This document shows positions 1-9,560 of a stretch of DNA of 64,000 nt, piece after piece (within the stretch, counting starts at the first letter, position 1; each line of letters begins with the position of its first letter). A program made the position numbers and the translations under genes. The notes beneath the pieces are model-generated. The model made no database searches. It was not told the origin of the DNA and saw only the letters and a list, made by a program, of their open reading frames with translations. Source of the stretch: CAIWHR01 sp963786625 (GTDB lineage: Bacteria; Pseudomonadota; Gammaproteobacteria; Burkholderiales; Casimicrobiaceae); NCBI GenBank assembly GCA_963786625.1, contig CAWAZS010000009.1:62001-126000 (forward strand), written 5' to 3'.

Positions 1-770
1 AAATCCGGCCTCGCGACGTTGTAGTACGCGGAGATCTGCGTGTTCACCGGCAGCTTGCCGAAGTGGAAGATCTTGCCGACGCCGCCGCCCAGCGGCACCG
101 TCCACTGCTGGCCGCTGTTCGCCTTCCAGTCGACCGTGAGCACCGGCGACGAGGTCAGGTACAGTCCCTCGGAAAAGTTGTAGTTGAGAAATGGCTGAAT
201 CAGACCGTTGTTGTACGAACCGCCCTGCTTGTCGCTGGTCAGCGACCAGACGTTGTTGATCAGCACGCCGTAGACCCAGGGGTTGCCGTGCTCGAGGTGC
301 AGCACGACGAAGGTCGGCCCGAGCCCCCAGTTCTTGTTGCCCAGGTCGGCGTTGCTGTTCGTTGGAATCTGCAAGATCGACCCGACGCCCCAGATCCAAT
401 GCCCCGGATTCGCCGGAGAAAGAAATGCGGAGAGCTGGATGTCGCCGAAGCCGCTCTTGGCCGGCGTGTCCGGACCGAGGGATGGGTTCCAGATCACCGG
501 CATGATCGTGCGGGTGATGATGTTCCAGTCCTTGTCGACCGAGATCGGGATCACGGGCTGGATGTTGAGAATGTTCTGCGTCTTTTTCTCCGGACCGTAG
601 TTGAGGTTGGCGTTGTTCTGGAACGGCACGCTGATCAGGTTGCCGATCGGATTCTGCGCGAGTTTCGCCAATTCTTCGGCGCTCAGCTCCGCCCGCGCCG
701 GCGCAGCGGCGACCAGCATCGCCGCGCAGAGGGTGGCCGCGAGCCATTCTGGTTTGGTTCGTGAGTTCAT
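1..770 (-). CDS. Outer-membrane transporter-like protein, 3' end outside window
   Basis: 256 codons are present and the gene runs off the left edge. The protein begins MNSRTKPEWLAATLCAAMLV and has a Sec signal peptide cut near APARA/E. The rest alternates polar and aromatic residues as in a beta-barrel (GFGDIQLSAFLSP, WVYGVLINNVWSL). It resembles the family often misnamed neuromedin U, predicted outer-membrane channels of unknown substrate; this is recalled family resemblance, not a search. GGAGTG lies six bases upstream of the ATG at 770. The nearest promoter-like sequence is the one at 956-1000. Confidence 0.6.
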   Translation of the reverse strand, partial: MNSRTKPEWLAATLCAAMLVAAAPARAELSAEELAKLAQNPIGNLISVPFQNNANLNYGPEKKTQNILNIQPVIPISVDKDWNIITRTIMPVIWNPSLGPDTPAKSGFGDIQLSAFLSPANPGHWIWGVGSILQIPTNSNADLGNKNWGLGPTFVVLHLEHGNPWVYGVLINNVWSLTSDKQGGSYNNGLIQPFLNYNFSEGLYLTSSPVLTVDWKANSGQQWTVPLGGGVGKIFHFGKLPVNTQISAYYNVARPD

Positions 771-884
771 GCGGCACTCCACGACGGTCGGTACCTGCCC
801 GCGCTGAGCTCGGGCCCTTCCCAGACCTTGCGCTTGATCACCAGCAGGTGATAGAGGAGCACCGGCCGCTGTTGGGCACGCCGG

Positions 885-947
885 TCATTCCAAGAGCACA
901 TCAGCGTCTTCGCCCACTACGGCCAGCAGCGCCGCATCGTTTCCCAT
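885..947 (-). pseudogene. Truncated receiver-domain start, 20 codons
   Basis: An ATG at 947 opens MGNDAALLAVVGEDADVLLE and then stops. It aligns without gaps to the first 20 residues of the receiver at 9022-9402 (MARDAPLLAVVDDDADVRIA), with 12 identities, and the promoter in front is nearly identical too. It is therefore a broken copy of that gene's 5' end. It no longer holds the phosphorylated aspartate or any full fold. It could now act only as a leader upstream of the channel gene at 770. Confidence 0.6.
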
Positions 948-955
948 GTTGGCAC

Positions 956-1000
956 ACCGTATCAAGCTCGGGCGGCCGATCCAACTGGACCTTGGTCCAG
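956..1000 (-). promoter_or_regulatory. Sigma70-like promoter with palindromic operator, copy A
   Basis: Read on the minus strand: a 7-bp inverted repeat CTGGACC-AA-GGTCCAG (985-1000), then TTGGAT as -35 (979-984), a 17-base spacer, and TACGGT as -10 (956-961). The operator abuts the -35, a usual place for an activator or a repressor. Copy B at 9412-9456 has the same elements and spacing. Confidence 0.6.
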
Positions 1001-1083
1001 GGCTGTTCCACTTCCGGCTCATGGTCTGGTTTCGGGTGCGCTGAGGAGGTGAATCAGGCCGCGGCGCGATCGGCCGTCGCCAG

Positions 1084-1698
1084 CTAGACCCCGCGAATGG
1101 ACCAGCCGAGCATGAGCAGGCCGCTCGCGGCGATCCAGCTTCCTCCGACACGCACGGCGATTCGCGCCCATTGCGCCCGCAATTGAACGACGAGCGCGGC
1201 GACGAGGACGACCAGCACGAACACCGCGCTGGCCAATCCGAGCGCGGCCACGATCGCCGGCGCGGAAAGGCCCATGCCCGTGCCATTGAGGTACCCGTGA
1301 ACGAGGCCGAGCAAGGCACCAAGCGCCGTGATCGAGCGCAGCGAGAGCTTCGCGTCGGCTACGACCAGGCCACCCAGCAGCAGGAACCAGAACGATGCCG
1401 CCAGCGTGCCGGCACTGGCGGTTGCCGCGGTCAAGCCGACCAGGCTGCCGAGCAACCAGGCCGCCGGCAGCGTGAACATCGCACGCCGTCCCCAGGCCGC
1501 GCCACGCAGCCCTGCCAGCAGCGCCAGCGCCAGTGCAGGGACCAGATCTTCGGGGCTGGTCAGAAAGTGCATCAGGCCGTCGTACACCGGGCCCATGCCG
1601 GTTGCATTCAGGTGCGCCTCGGCAGGTCCGCACCCCAGTGCAACGGCGAGCAGGGTGACGGTGTACGCGCGCGTCCGCAAAGGCCCCGCGCGCTTCAT
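1084..1698 (-). CDS. HupE/UreJ-type membrane protein, third copy
   Basis: 204 residues beginning MKRAGPLRTRAYTVTLLAVA, with a cleavable signal ending PAEA/H and then about six hydrophobic segments. GLMHFLTSPEDL occupies the place of the H-x6-DH metal-binding motif seen in the other two copies, with ED in place of the final DH. A second conserved spot reads LVHGYLNGTGMG. HupE/UreJ proteins are thought to be nickel or cobalt permeases; the weaker motif makes the ion uncertain here. The ATG overlaps the previous stop by four bases (ATGA), so it is the last gene of the operon. Confidence 0.7.
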   Translation of the reverse strand: MKRAGPLRTRAYTVTLLAVALGCGPAEAHLNATGMGPVYDGLMHFLTSPEDLVPALALALLAGLRGAAWGRRAMFTLPAAWLLGSLVGLTAATASAGTLAASFWFLLLGGLVVADAKLSLRSITALGALLGLVHGYLNGTGMGLSAPAIVAALGLASAVFVLVVLVAALVVQLRAQWARIAVRVGGSWIAASGLLMLGWSIRGV

Positions 1699-2298
1699 GC
1701 GAGTGCCCTCCAGAGGAAGAAGACGCCTCCCGCTGCGACCGCCGTGCCAGCGCCGCGCAACAATTGTCGTCCCCACGAGCGGCGGTGGACGGTGCCAATG
1801 CCGATGCCCACCGCGTGCAGGCATCCGGTCGCGATCACGAAACCCATGCTGTAGAGCAGAGCGCTCTGGCCGGGCGGAAGTTCGGTACCGTGCGCATGGC
1901 CGTGGAAGATCGCGAAGCATCCGACCACGAGGGCCGCGACGACCAGCACAGGCCGCACCTCGAAGGCAACCGCGGCTCCGAGCACGATGGCCGACGCGGC
2001 TATCCCGTACTCCACGCCCGGAATCGGCACGCCGAGAAATCCGAGCATGCCGCCCATCGCCATGACCAGCGGAAACGCCACCGGCAGCACCCAGATCGCC
2101 GGTGCGCCGAGCTGCGCACCCCACAGGCCGACGGCAATCATCGCGAGCACGTGGTCCGCACCGGAGAGGGGGTGCAGCAAGCCTGTGAGAAATCCGTCCG
2201 CTTCCCCCTGCAAGCCGTGGCCCAGGGCCGACTGCGTCCAGAGCGCCGCCAGCAGCGCGACAGCGACGAATCGAACGATGCATTGGTGAAATCTTCAT
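1695..2298 (-). CDS. hupE: HupE/UreJ family protein, second copy, frameshift near start
   Basis: Predicted nickel/cobalt permease. The body shows HPLSGADH, the typical HupE signature, plus FHGHAHG and about six membrane helices. The ATG at 2298 overlaps the stop of the upstream gene (ATGA). One base must be removed in the first dozen codons to join it to the signal peptide (RFVAVALLAALW, then ALGHG) and the body. Without that repair the only in-frame start is a TTG at 2213, which loses the signal peptide. The repaired length is 200 aa, usual for HupE. Confidence 0.75.
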
Positions 2299-3318
2299 CG
2301 CAGCGCTGCAATCAACAGCGCCGTGCGCTGGATCGTCCAGAACGCACCCAGCGTTCCGACCGTATACCCGGGAAGCACCTGCACCCAGCGCGGCCAGCGG
2401 ACCTCCAGCACGCGGAAGGACGCCGCTCATCGCCAGAACCAGAGCGACGAAACCGAGCTGTCCCAGCTCGACGCCGACATTGAAGGACAGCAGCGCCAGC
2501 GGCAGGTCCTGCCGCGGCAGGCCGGCACTGGTCAAGGCCGTGGCGAAACCGAATCCGTGCAGCAGCCCGAAGGCGAACGCCACCACCCACGGGTGACGGA
2601 TCGTGAAGCTGGTCTCGCCGCGCCAGACGCGCACGATCTCCGGGCCGAGAAAGAGGATGCTCAAGGCGATCGCGGCATTGAGCGGCAGCGCGGGCGCGCT
2701 CGCGTAGCCGAGCGTGGCGATGGCAAGTGTGATGCTGTGGGCGATGGTGAAGGCGGTGATCGTCTTCACCAGCATCCACCGGTTGCCGACGATCAGCAGC
2801 AGGCCGAGCACGAACAGCAGGTGATCGGCACCGAACAGGATGTGGCGGACGCCCTCGACGACGTAGGTGCCCATCACCTCCCACCATGCCTGCGTGGCCG
2901 CGATCTCGACCCACGGCTGGGACGGGCGCGCGATGGTCTGCACCGTCCTGCCGTCCAGCAGCTCGACCCGGACCAGGGCATCGGTGATCGTGAACTGAAG
3001 GCCCCGGATCTCGACCCGCTTGCCGGCGAGCCCGTTCGGCCCGGCGTCGATCCACCGGCGCTCGACGAGGGAGTCGGTGAGCTCCTGGAGGACGGGCGGC
3101 TTCAGGTTCGTCACACTCGCGGGCAGGGTCAGCGCCAGGGGCAGGCGCACGCCCGCCAGCACCGGCGTGCGCCAGAGCACTGTGTATTGGCCGGGAGCCG
3201 TCTCCTTGATCTCGAGATACGCCGGCCGCGACTCGTGGGCGCGCGCCACCGGCAGTCCGGCGAGCAGGACGAGCAGCGCCGCCGCGGCGTATCCGACGAT
3301 GCGGCGCACGCCGATCAT
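2295..3318 (-). CDS. HupE/UreJ family protein with long N-terminal extracytoplasmic domain, one frameshift
   Basis: About 340 aa after repair. A signal peptide (MIGVRRIVGYAAAALLVLLA, ending ARAHES) is followed by about 170 residues of beta-rich periplasmic domain and then a membrane domain with RHILFGADHLLF and LLHGFGFA, the HupE_UreJ_2 arrangement. One base has to be dropped near 2414 to recover the C-terminal helix (WPRWVQVLPGYTVG, ending LLIAALR) and a stop at 2295 that overlaps the next ATG. Metal transport is inferred from the family. Confidence 0.75.
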
Positions 3319-4231
3319 TTCGACACCTGGCCCGATGGGGCGGGCCCTTTCGTCGCCTGCGAAGACGACGGGGCCGCGGCGCTGTCGGGCGGCGCCGGGC
3401 AGCAGCACCGTGTACTTGGCGCGCATTTCCTTGTACGCCTTCTCCCAGGCCATCGCCTTCTGCTCGCCGAGCCACGCGGTCCTGACGTCGGCTTCGATCT
3501 CCTCGAAGGCCGGGACGCGGCCGGGAATCACGGTGTCCACGAACACCAGGTGCCAGCCGAAGCCGGACTCGATCGGCCCCTGCCATGATCCCGGTGCGAG
3601 TTTGGCGACGGCCAACGCAAACTGCGGCCCCATTTCCTTGCCGAGAAACTCCGGCGCGCGGTCGCGGTAGTACTCCTGGAACATGAACGGGTCGGCGAGC
3701 GCGTTCGCGACCTTTCGCGTCGACCGGCTGGCCGGCGAGCTTCGCCAGCGCCTGCTCTGCATCGGCTCGCGCGCGCGCGCCGCGCCGGTCGGGCGAGAAG
3801 TACAGATGCCGGAAGCTCAGGCGGGGCGGCTGCGCGAACTTGGCGCTGTTCTTCTCGAACCAGTTCCTGAGCTCGGCCGTCGTCGGCTCGCGCGCGGCGG
3901 CCACGTCCTCGGCCAGGAACTGCATCTTCTGCGCCATGCGCCGCTTGACGATCTCGTCGTCCTTGTCGAGGCCCATCGCGAGCGCCTCGCGGTAGAGAAT
4001 TTCCTGCTGGACCTTGTTCTCGACGAGGCGCTGGAGCTCCTGCGACGTCGGCAGGCGGCGCCACTGCGACTGGTGCAGCAGGGTGAGCTGGGAGATCTCG
4101 TCGAGCGACAGCCGGATCTCCTTCGATGCGGCAGGCCCGGTCGGCGCGTCCGGAGCCAGGGCGTAGACGCCGAACAGCGCGCCGCCGATCAGCAGAAAGT
4201 GAATCAGTGGCTCGCGCAATAGATGCTTCAT
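3315..4231 (-). CDS. Membrane-anchored PpiC-type peptidyl-prolyl isomerase, two frameshifts
   Basis: About 304 aa after repair. The N-terminal anchor is LIHFLLIGGALFGVYAL; next comes a SurA/PpiD-like helical region rich in LVENKVQQEILYREALAMGL, then a parvulin-type domain (FALAVAKLAPG, GFGWHLVFVDTV). One extra base lies in the TTT run at 3713-3715 and another near 3400. With both removed the protein ends GPAPSGQVSK and its TGA overlaps the ATG of the next gene. It probably folds secreted partners of the same operon in the periplasm. Confidence 0.75.
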
Positions 4232-4306
4232 TGGATCGGCAAGCGACGCTGCAGTGCTACCAGACCCGCGCCCGGACTGCGCGTTGGTCTCGGCAGAAGA
4301 TGGAGA

Positions 4307-5422
4307 TTACTGGCGCGTCCCCGGCAACGCCGGGGTCCGAAGTGCGAGCTCGCGCGCCTCGGCGGAGGGACTTTGCCGCAGGTACGCGAGCGTCGCCAGC
4401 CGGGACGGGAACTGCTGCCGGACGTCGGATTTCATCAGCGCGACGTACTCCGGCACCGCGTCCCAGTACTGCCAGGCCGCAAGGTCCTGGGCCACGTATC
4501 CGGCGATCTCCGGGTGCGCCTTCATGAACACCCGGTAGGACTGGATCACTCGCTCGCGCGGGATCACGCCGCTCGCGTTGCCATGCACGGAAAGCGCCAG
4601 CAGTGCCGCCGAGATCTCGGGCGCAGAGCGCGAGCGGTCGCGCAGATATCTCTCTTCGATCCATGGCATTCGCGCCGCGCCGCGCAGCTCGAGGTCCGCG
4701 GCCAGCATCGAGGCCAGGTTCGTCGCATCGCCCGATTTCCATGCCGCTTCCACGCGCTGATCGAGGGCGGCGGCGTCGCCTGCGTTGCCCGCAAGCCCCA
4801 GCAGCAGCAGGTAGAGCCGATGTCGCGCGGCGAGCTTCGGGTCCGCCAGCCACGCGCGAACGCGCGCGCGCGTCCAGCTGCGGCTTCGCCGTCCGCATCG
4901 CGGCATACGGCGCGGCGGCGAGCTCGCCGTAGGCGAGCTCGGCCACCAGCGGCTCGGCATTCTCGAGATAGGGCAGCACGAGCGCGACGCGGGCCCGCCA
5001 GTCCTCCGCGCTCATGTCCTCGCGAGCGCTTTCCCGCGGCAAGCTTGCGCAGCCAGCCCGACTGCTCGGCGCCGATCGCGCCGAGGATGACCCAGGCCGG
5101 GAACGGATCCGTCCGCACGAGCAGCAGCGGCTTGCCCTTCGGCGCCGTGGCGGCCGCCGCGGGACCGGACCGGGGATATCCGCCTTCGATCGTGCTGCCC
5201 GACGGCCGCTCGCCCTTGATGACTTCGATGACACGGAACCGGCTCGCGTCGGCCGTCGGGACCGCCAGCACCGCCTGCTGCGCGGACAGCCAGTTCCTGT
5301 GCCTTGGTTGGCTGGCCCGCACCGAGACAGATGGGACATGCCGCCGCGGCGGCGCTCACGCACAGCAGCACCGCGGCGAGCAGACCCCGTGTCGTCCGCC
5401 GCTTCCGGATCGCCGGATCCAC
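4307..5422 (-). CDS. Secreted CPICLG-motif protein, possibly HEAT-like, three frameshifts
   Basis: Unrecognised family, about 370 aa after removal of three single bases (near 5310, 5030 and 4865). It has a GTG start, a signal peptide (RGLLAAVLLCVSAAAAA) and, directly after cleavage, CPICLGAG. A beta-rich stretch follows (RFRVIEVIKGERPSGSTIEGGY), then helical hairpins (ALVLPYLENAEPLVAELAYG, RHRLYLLLLGLAGNAGDAAA) that look like HEAT/armadillo repeats. It sits 27 bases after the DUF3604 stop and upstream of ppiC, so it probably works outside the cytoplasmic membrane with them. Confidence 0.6.
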
Positions 5423-5449
5423 TTCGACTCGCGCTCCGGCCTTCCCGTG

Positions 5450-8151
5450 CTACTTGCGCGCACCGGCGAACCACTGCTCCACGGCCGCTTTCGCCTTGTC
5501 CAGCGCCTGTTCGGCCGCCTCCTCGATCATCCGCCGCCGCATCTGCTCGCGCAGGGCCTGGAACTTCTGCTGCTGCTCCGCATTGAGCAGCGGCGAGATC
5601 TTCTCGTCGAAGGAGACGCCGATCTTGCGCAACGCCTCCACCTTCTGCAGGCCGCTGAGCTTGGTGTCCTTCTTCAGCTCGCCGAGCTGCTTCAGCTCCT
5701 GCTGGAGGATCGGGACGATCTGCTTCTTCTGCTCTTCCGTCAGCCCCAGCTCGATCGAGAACTGGTTGGACAGCGCCGTCAGCGGATTGGCTGCGATCTG
5801 CGGCGCAGGAACGATCTCGTAGTTGGCATAGCCGAACTCGTTGCTGCGCGCGGCATAGTAGGTGTCGCCGACCTTGTAGAACGTGAACGAATACGGGTCC
5901 TGCGCCACCGGGATGACGAGCTTGCCGCCCTCGATGCGGTAGGCGGAGGTCGTTCCCTGGTAGCCGTCGCGCTCGACGTTGCCGAACGCGCTCGGGAAGA
6001 CGGCGCCCGTTCCGACGCGCAACACGGTCGTCTGTCCTTCGGCCGTGAACGGCTGGAAGAACTGCTCGCCCGTCACGTTGTTGCGCAGCCAGATCGCCTT
6101 GCCGACGATGAAGCGCCTTCAGCTGCGCGTCATTCAGGGCGCCTGCCCCCTTCTTGCCCAGCTCGCTGACGGTCATGCCCGCCGGCGCGTTCTTGCGCGC
6201 CTCGGCCGACGGCGCGTACCAGATCGGCGAGCTCCAGGCGCGTTCCTGCCCCGTCAGCGGCACGACGTCGGGCGGCGGCAGCCCGGCCTTGACGGCCTGG
6301 ATCAGGGTCCAGCGCGGCGTGGGAATCTCCAGCACGCGGGCGTAGTAGAAGGCGTGCTGGCTCGCGTCGAACTCCGGATCGGTCCACACCGTCTTCAGTT
6401 CCGCCGAGCCGACGTCGTTCGTGTAGGTGGCCTTGTCCAGGTCCACCGTGCTGTGGATGGCCGGCACGCGGCCGGACCACTTGTCGGGCTTGCGGTCGCC
6501 GGACCACGCGACGTCGAAGACCTTCTCGAAGCTCTGGCCGTTCTGCGTCCAGCCCTTGACGACCTGGATGCGGTCGAGATTGCCCGAGGTCGGGTCCTTC
6601 ACCGCCCAGACGACGAAGCTCGGCGCCGTGCCCTTGCCCCCCGAGGGCATCGGCGGCAGGTCGGCGCCCATCGGCACGCCGCCCGCATAGGACTGCTTGA
6701 CCCAGTCGTTGGCCTTGACGATGTCCTTGTTGTAGCCCCAGCCGCCGAACAAGCGCACCTTGATGCGCGGACCGCTGACGCCAAAGGTCTCCTTGCGGTA
6801 CATCGCGTCCCACAGCGAAGCCCGGGTGTTCTCCTCGGCCCACACGCCGGTCAGCCCGCCGGGGTTTTCCAGGCGCACGTCCATCGTGCCGCCGATCAGC
6901 ACGCCGGCAAAGCGCCGCTCGACCGTGCCGTCCGCATCGGCGTGCAGGCCGAAGAAGTTGTCCTGGCGGTAGGGGCTGGCGGTGTTGTGCGAGTCGGAGC
7001 CGCCGGCCATGCCGAACTTGTACGGGTTGTAGCCGCGCGTGTCCTGCATCGCGATGCCGTCCTTGTACGCCTGGCGCGCGAAGCTGCCCGTGATGCGGTC
7101 GATGCGGCCGACGTCGGCCGGCAGGCCGAGGATGGCCTGGAACAGCTCGTAGTTGGCGAACTCGTCGTTGGGCGACAGCAGTGGATGCGTCTCCGATTGG
7201 CCCTTGCCCTGCTTGATCTCGACCAGGCGCTCGTTGCGCGTCGCGCGAGTCGGCCCAGGCGGCGTCGATCGGCCGCCCGGTGGTGTTGTCGACGTCGACC
7301 GGGTACATCCAGCCGTCGCTGACGTTGGCGTTGTGCGAGATCGCGAGCAGCTCGTTGCCCGCCTTGCGCTGCGCGTCCATCCAGTTCCACAGCTCCGTGG
7401 GGCGAGTGGAGTCGAGCGAGCTGAAGGGATAGTCCGGCACCTTGTCGCAGTCGCGGAAGAAGACGTTGCGGTGCAGGTTGCGGTTGTCCGGCATCGACGT
7501 CCACTCGTACGAGCAGAACGCGGTGAACTTGCCGGGCTTGTTCTGCTCGTCGGCGATCTGGACGTTCTCCTTCCACACGGTGGCCGTGATCTTCGGGTCC
7601 ATGAGCGCCTTCACCGGCGCGCCTGAGTTCAGCTTGAGCAGGTAGGAGAAGACCCGGTTCTGCTCTTCCTGGCTGTTCGGGTCCTTCATGATCATCGGCT
7701 GCGCCGCGGGCAGCGTGCTCACGTAGGACCCCGGGGTGTTGGCCTGCTTGGTGACGCCGACATACTCCGAGTGATCGGTCACGCCCATGAAGTCGAGCGG
7801 CGTGTCGATCTTGATGTCGAAGCCCATCGGGTGCTTGATGGTCTCGCCCTGCGCGTACTTGTAGGCGTCGGCCGGGCCGGTGATGCGGTTGCCCATCACC
7901 CAGGCGTCGACCGACCAGCTGGTGTGAAGGTGCGTCTCGCCGAAGTACGCGTTGCGCTCCGGGTTCGGCTGCGGCGCAGGCGCCGGGGCCGCGGCCGGCT
8001 CGGCCTGGGCAGGGGCTGCCGCCGCCTTCTTGGCTGCCTCATCCGCCGCGGCCTTCGCCGGCGCGGGTGGTTCGGGCTCCTTCTTCTGGCAGGCGCCGAG
8101 CGTCACCAGCGCAATGATCGCCAAGATCGCGGCGTAAGGACGTGAACTCAT
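5450..8151 (-). CDS. DUF3604 lipoprotein, two frameshifts
   Basis: About 899 aa after repair. The lipobox LVTLGAC puts the lipidated cysteine at residue 21, followed by a long Ala/Pro/Lys linker. The DUF3604 domain starts with FGETHLHTSWS, a PHP-like metal site, and continues with TDHSEYVG, AISHNANVSDG and GGSDSHNT. Such domains are predicted metal-dependent hydrolases of unknown substrate. The last 100 residues (LTEEQKKQIVPILQQELKQL) form a helical, Spy/CpxP-like tail. One extra base each lies near 7242 and 6117. GGGAG precedes the ATG. First gene of the operon running down to 1084. Confidence 0.8.
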
Positions 8152-8329
8152 GACTGTGGCTCCCACGTGGTATCAGCCGGCATCTCGTCTGCCTCACATG
8201 AGGCGACCGCGACCGACCGAGGTCAACAATTTGAATACCTGGCGTGCATCCATTTATTTTCTCACAAGATGTCCGTCTTTCGTGTCACGTCGAGCTCGGT
8301 CTGGTGACCTGGTCATCGAGGCGAACGCT

Positions 8330-8959
8330 TCAGTTCAGATCGCCGTCCTTGAAGAACTTCGTGCCCCCGACCGTAAGCGATGCCGAAAGGCCGGTCTGCG
8401 TCAGCTGATAGAGGTACACGCCGGGCGCCACCGCGGCCGCGCCGCTGAACTGCGCGCCCTGGCCGCCTGCCATTGCGGACAGGTTGGCCTGACCGCCGAA
8501 CTCCCAGCCCTGGTTGACGAAGTTCCGAAGAGCCCGTTCGTTGGTAAAGACGAAGATCAGACGATTCTGGTTCAGACCGAACCCCAGACCGCCCTGCACC
8601 TGCAGCATCTTCATGAAGGTCTGGCGACCCGTGCGATGGTTGACGACCAGCCCCTTGCCGGTGGTGCCGCCGGCGAAGAAGAGCTTGACCCCGAACGTGC
8701 TGAATACGGCATAGCCGGCCGAGCGTTCGATGGCCCGGCGGGTGCCGGGAGCGACCTCGTAGAGCGAGGCGAGCGCATCCTGCGCCATCTCCCGCACCTG
8801 ATGTCTCGCCTGAATGATCTTGGCTTCGCTCGGCACACCTTCGGGAAGCGCTTCCTGCACGTCCTTGAGCGGATCCCACGAAAAGATCTGCGCCGCGACC
8901 GGCGGCGCAACCAGGCACATGGATACCGCAACCGCTGCAAGACATTTCTTCATGCTCAT
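8330..8959 (-). CDS. SYLF/YSC84-domain lipid-binding protein
   Basis: 209 aa. A signal peptide MSMKKCLAAVAVSMCLVAPP ends at VAAQ. The SYLF (YSC84, DUF500-like) core has RSAGYAVFSTFGVKLFFAGG, QGGLGFGLNQNRLIFVFTN and GVYLYQLTQTGLSASLTVGG. Bacterial members are secreted, and the fold binds phosphoinositides in eukaryotes; the bacterial ligand is unknown. GGAGAGG in front of the ATG at 8959 decides the start. The single-domain receiver lies 62 bases upstream on the same strand, so the two may be co-transcribed from the promoter at 9412-9456. Confidence 0.75.
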   Translation of the reverse strand: MSMKKCLAAVAVSMCLVAPPVAAQIFSWDPLKDVQEALPEGVPSEAKIIQARHQVREMAQDALASLYEVAPGTRRAIERSAGYAVFSTFGVKLFFAGGTTGKGLVVNHRTGRQTFMKMLQVQGGLGFGLNQNRLIFVFTNERALRNFVNQGWEFGGQANLSAMAGGQGAQFSGAAAVAPGVYLYQLTQTGLSASLTVGGTKFFKDGDLN

Positions 8960-9021
8960 GGCGCCTCTCCTCACTCCGACGGCGCGTTTCGTGCAAATCA
9001 GCATCGTCCGCCTCACCAAGT

Positions 9022-9402
9022 TCAAGGTGACACACCACCGATGGCGTCGCCGATCGCCGCAAGCAACGCCTCGTCGTTGATCGGCTTGCGGAGATAGACC
9101 TTCGCGCCCATTTGAACGGCCCGCGCGCGCGATTCGGGAGTGTCGTGTCCGGTCATGACAACGACCGGCACAGCCGGATGACCGCTGGCGAGCGCACCTT
9201 GAACATCGAATCCGCTCATTTCCGGCATGTGAAGGTCGAGCACGACGCAGTCCGGTTCGTGGTCCTGAACGGAGCGCAGGAACTCCGCGCCCGACGCGAA
9301 CGTCTCGACGGCGAAACCCGCGGAGGAAACGAGCCGCGTCAATGCAATGCGCACGTCCGCATCGTCGTCCACCACGGCCAGCAGCGGCGCGTCCCTTGCC
9401 AT
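9022..9402 (-). CDS. Single-domain response regulator (receiver only)
   Basis: 126 aa and nothing beyond a CheY-like receiver. Acidic pocket DDD at residues 12-14, phospho-acceptor D56 in VVLDLHMPEMSG, switch threonine in VVVMTGHDT and conserved lysine in YLRKPIND. The sequence is of the FixJ receiver type but has no output domain, so it probably relays phosphate or acts by protein contact. A natural partner is the nearby histidine kinase at 10196-12029. Its first codons and promoter are duplicated at 885-1000. Confidence 0.85.
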   Translation of the reverse strand: MARDAPLLAVVDDDADVRIALTRLVSSAGFAVETFASGAEFLRSVQDHEPDCVVLDLHMPEMSGFDVQGALASGHPAVPVVVMTGHDTPESRARAVQMGAKVYLRKPINDEALLAAIGDAIGGVSP

Positions 9403-9411
9403 CCTGATCCG

Positions 9412-9456
9412 ACGGTATCAAGCGGCGGCGGCCGATCCAACTGGACCTTGGTCCAG
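9412..9456 (-). promoter_or_regulatory. Sigma70-like promoter with palindromic operator, copy B
   Basis: On the minus strand: CTGGACC-AA-GGTCCAG (9441-9456), TTGGAT (9435-9440), 17 bases, TACCGT (9412-9417), then the receiver ATG at 9402. It matches copy A at 956-1000 at nearly every base from the palindrome to the -10. A two-fold symmetric site immediately upstream of the -35 suggests binding by a dimeric regulator, perhaps the FixJ-type protein encoded next door. Confidence 0.65.
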
Positions 9457-9471
9457 GTATCGAACGCGGCG

Positions 9472-9548
9472 CAGGCGGAGCGCCGCAGGGCCGCCCCAAG
9501 GCGCTCGCCCCTGCGGGGAGCGGCGCGCAGCGCCGTTCGGGGGAACCT
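9472..9548. repeat. GC-rich intergenic palindromic element
   Basis: A run of short inverted segments between two response-regulator genes: AGGGCCGCCCCAAGGCGC, then CCCCTGCGGGG, then GGCGCGCAGCGCC. I recall very similar elements scattered between genes in Burkholderiales genomes. It also lies where the receiver gene's transcription unit begins and where an upstream transcript would end, so it could serve as a terminator on either strand. Confidence 0.45.
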
Positions 9549-9560
9549 GCAAGCGCTGCC

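Noticed and set aside
1084..3762. A single 892-residue frame covering isomerase, HupE and another HupE
   Set aside because: It changes family mid-frame and loses conserved ends; with single bases removed it resolves into separate genes with ATGA overlaps.
4223..6169. Long plus-strand open frame opposite the DUF3604 region
   Set aside because: Low-complexity Arg/Leu/Gly translation without family motifs; the minus strand holds the recognisable proteins.
8330..9499. A 389-residue frame extending the SYLF protein upstream through the receiver promoter
   Set aside because: The upstream part is antisense-like or out of frame with the receiver; signal peptide and GGAGAGG place the start at 8959.
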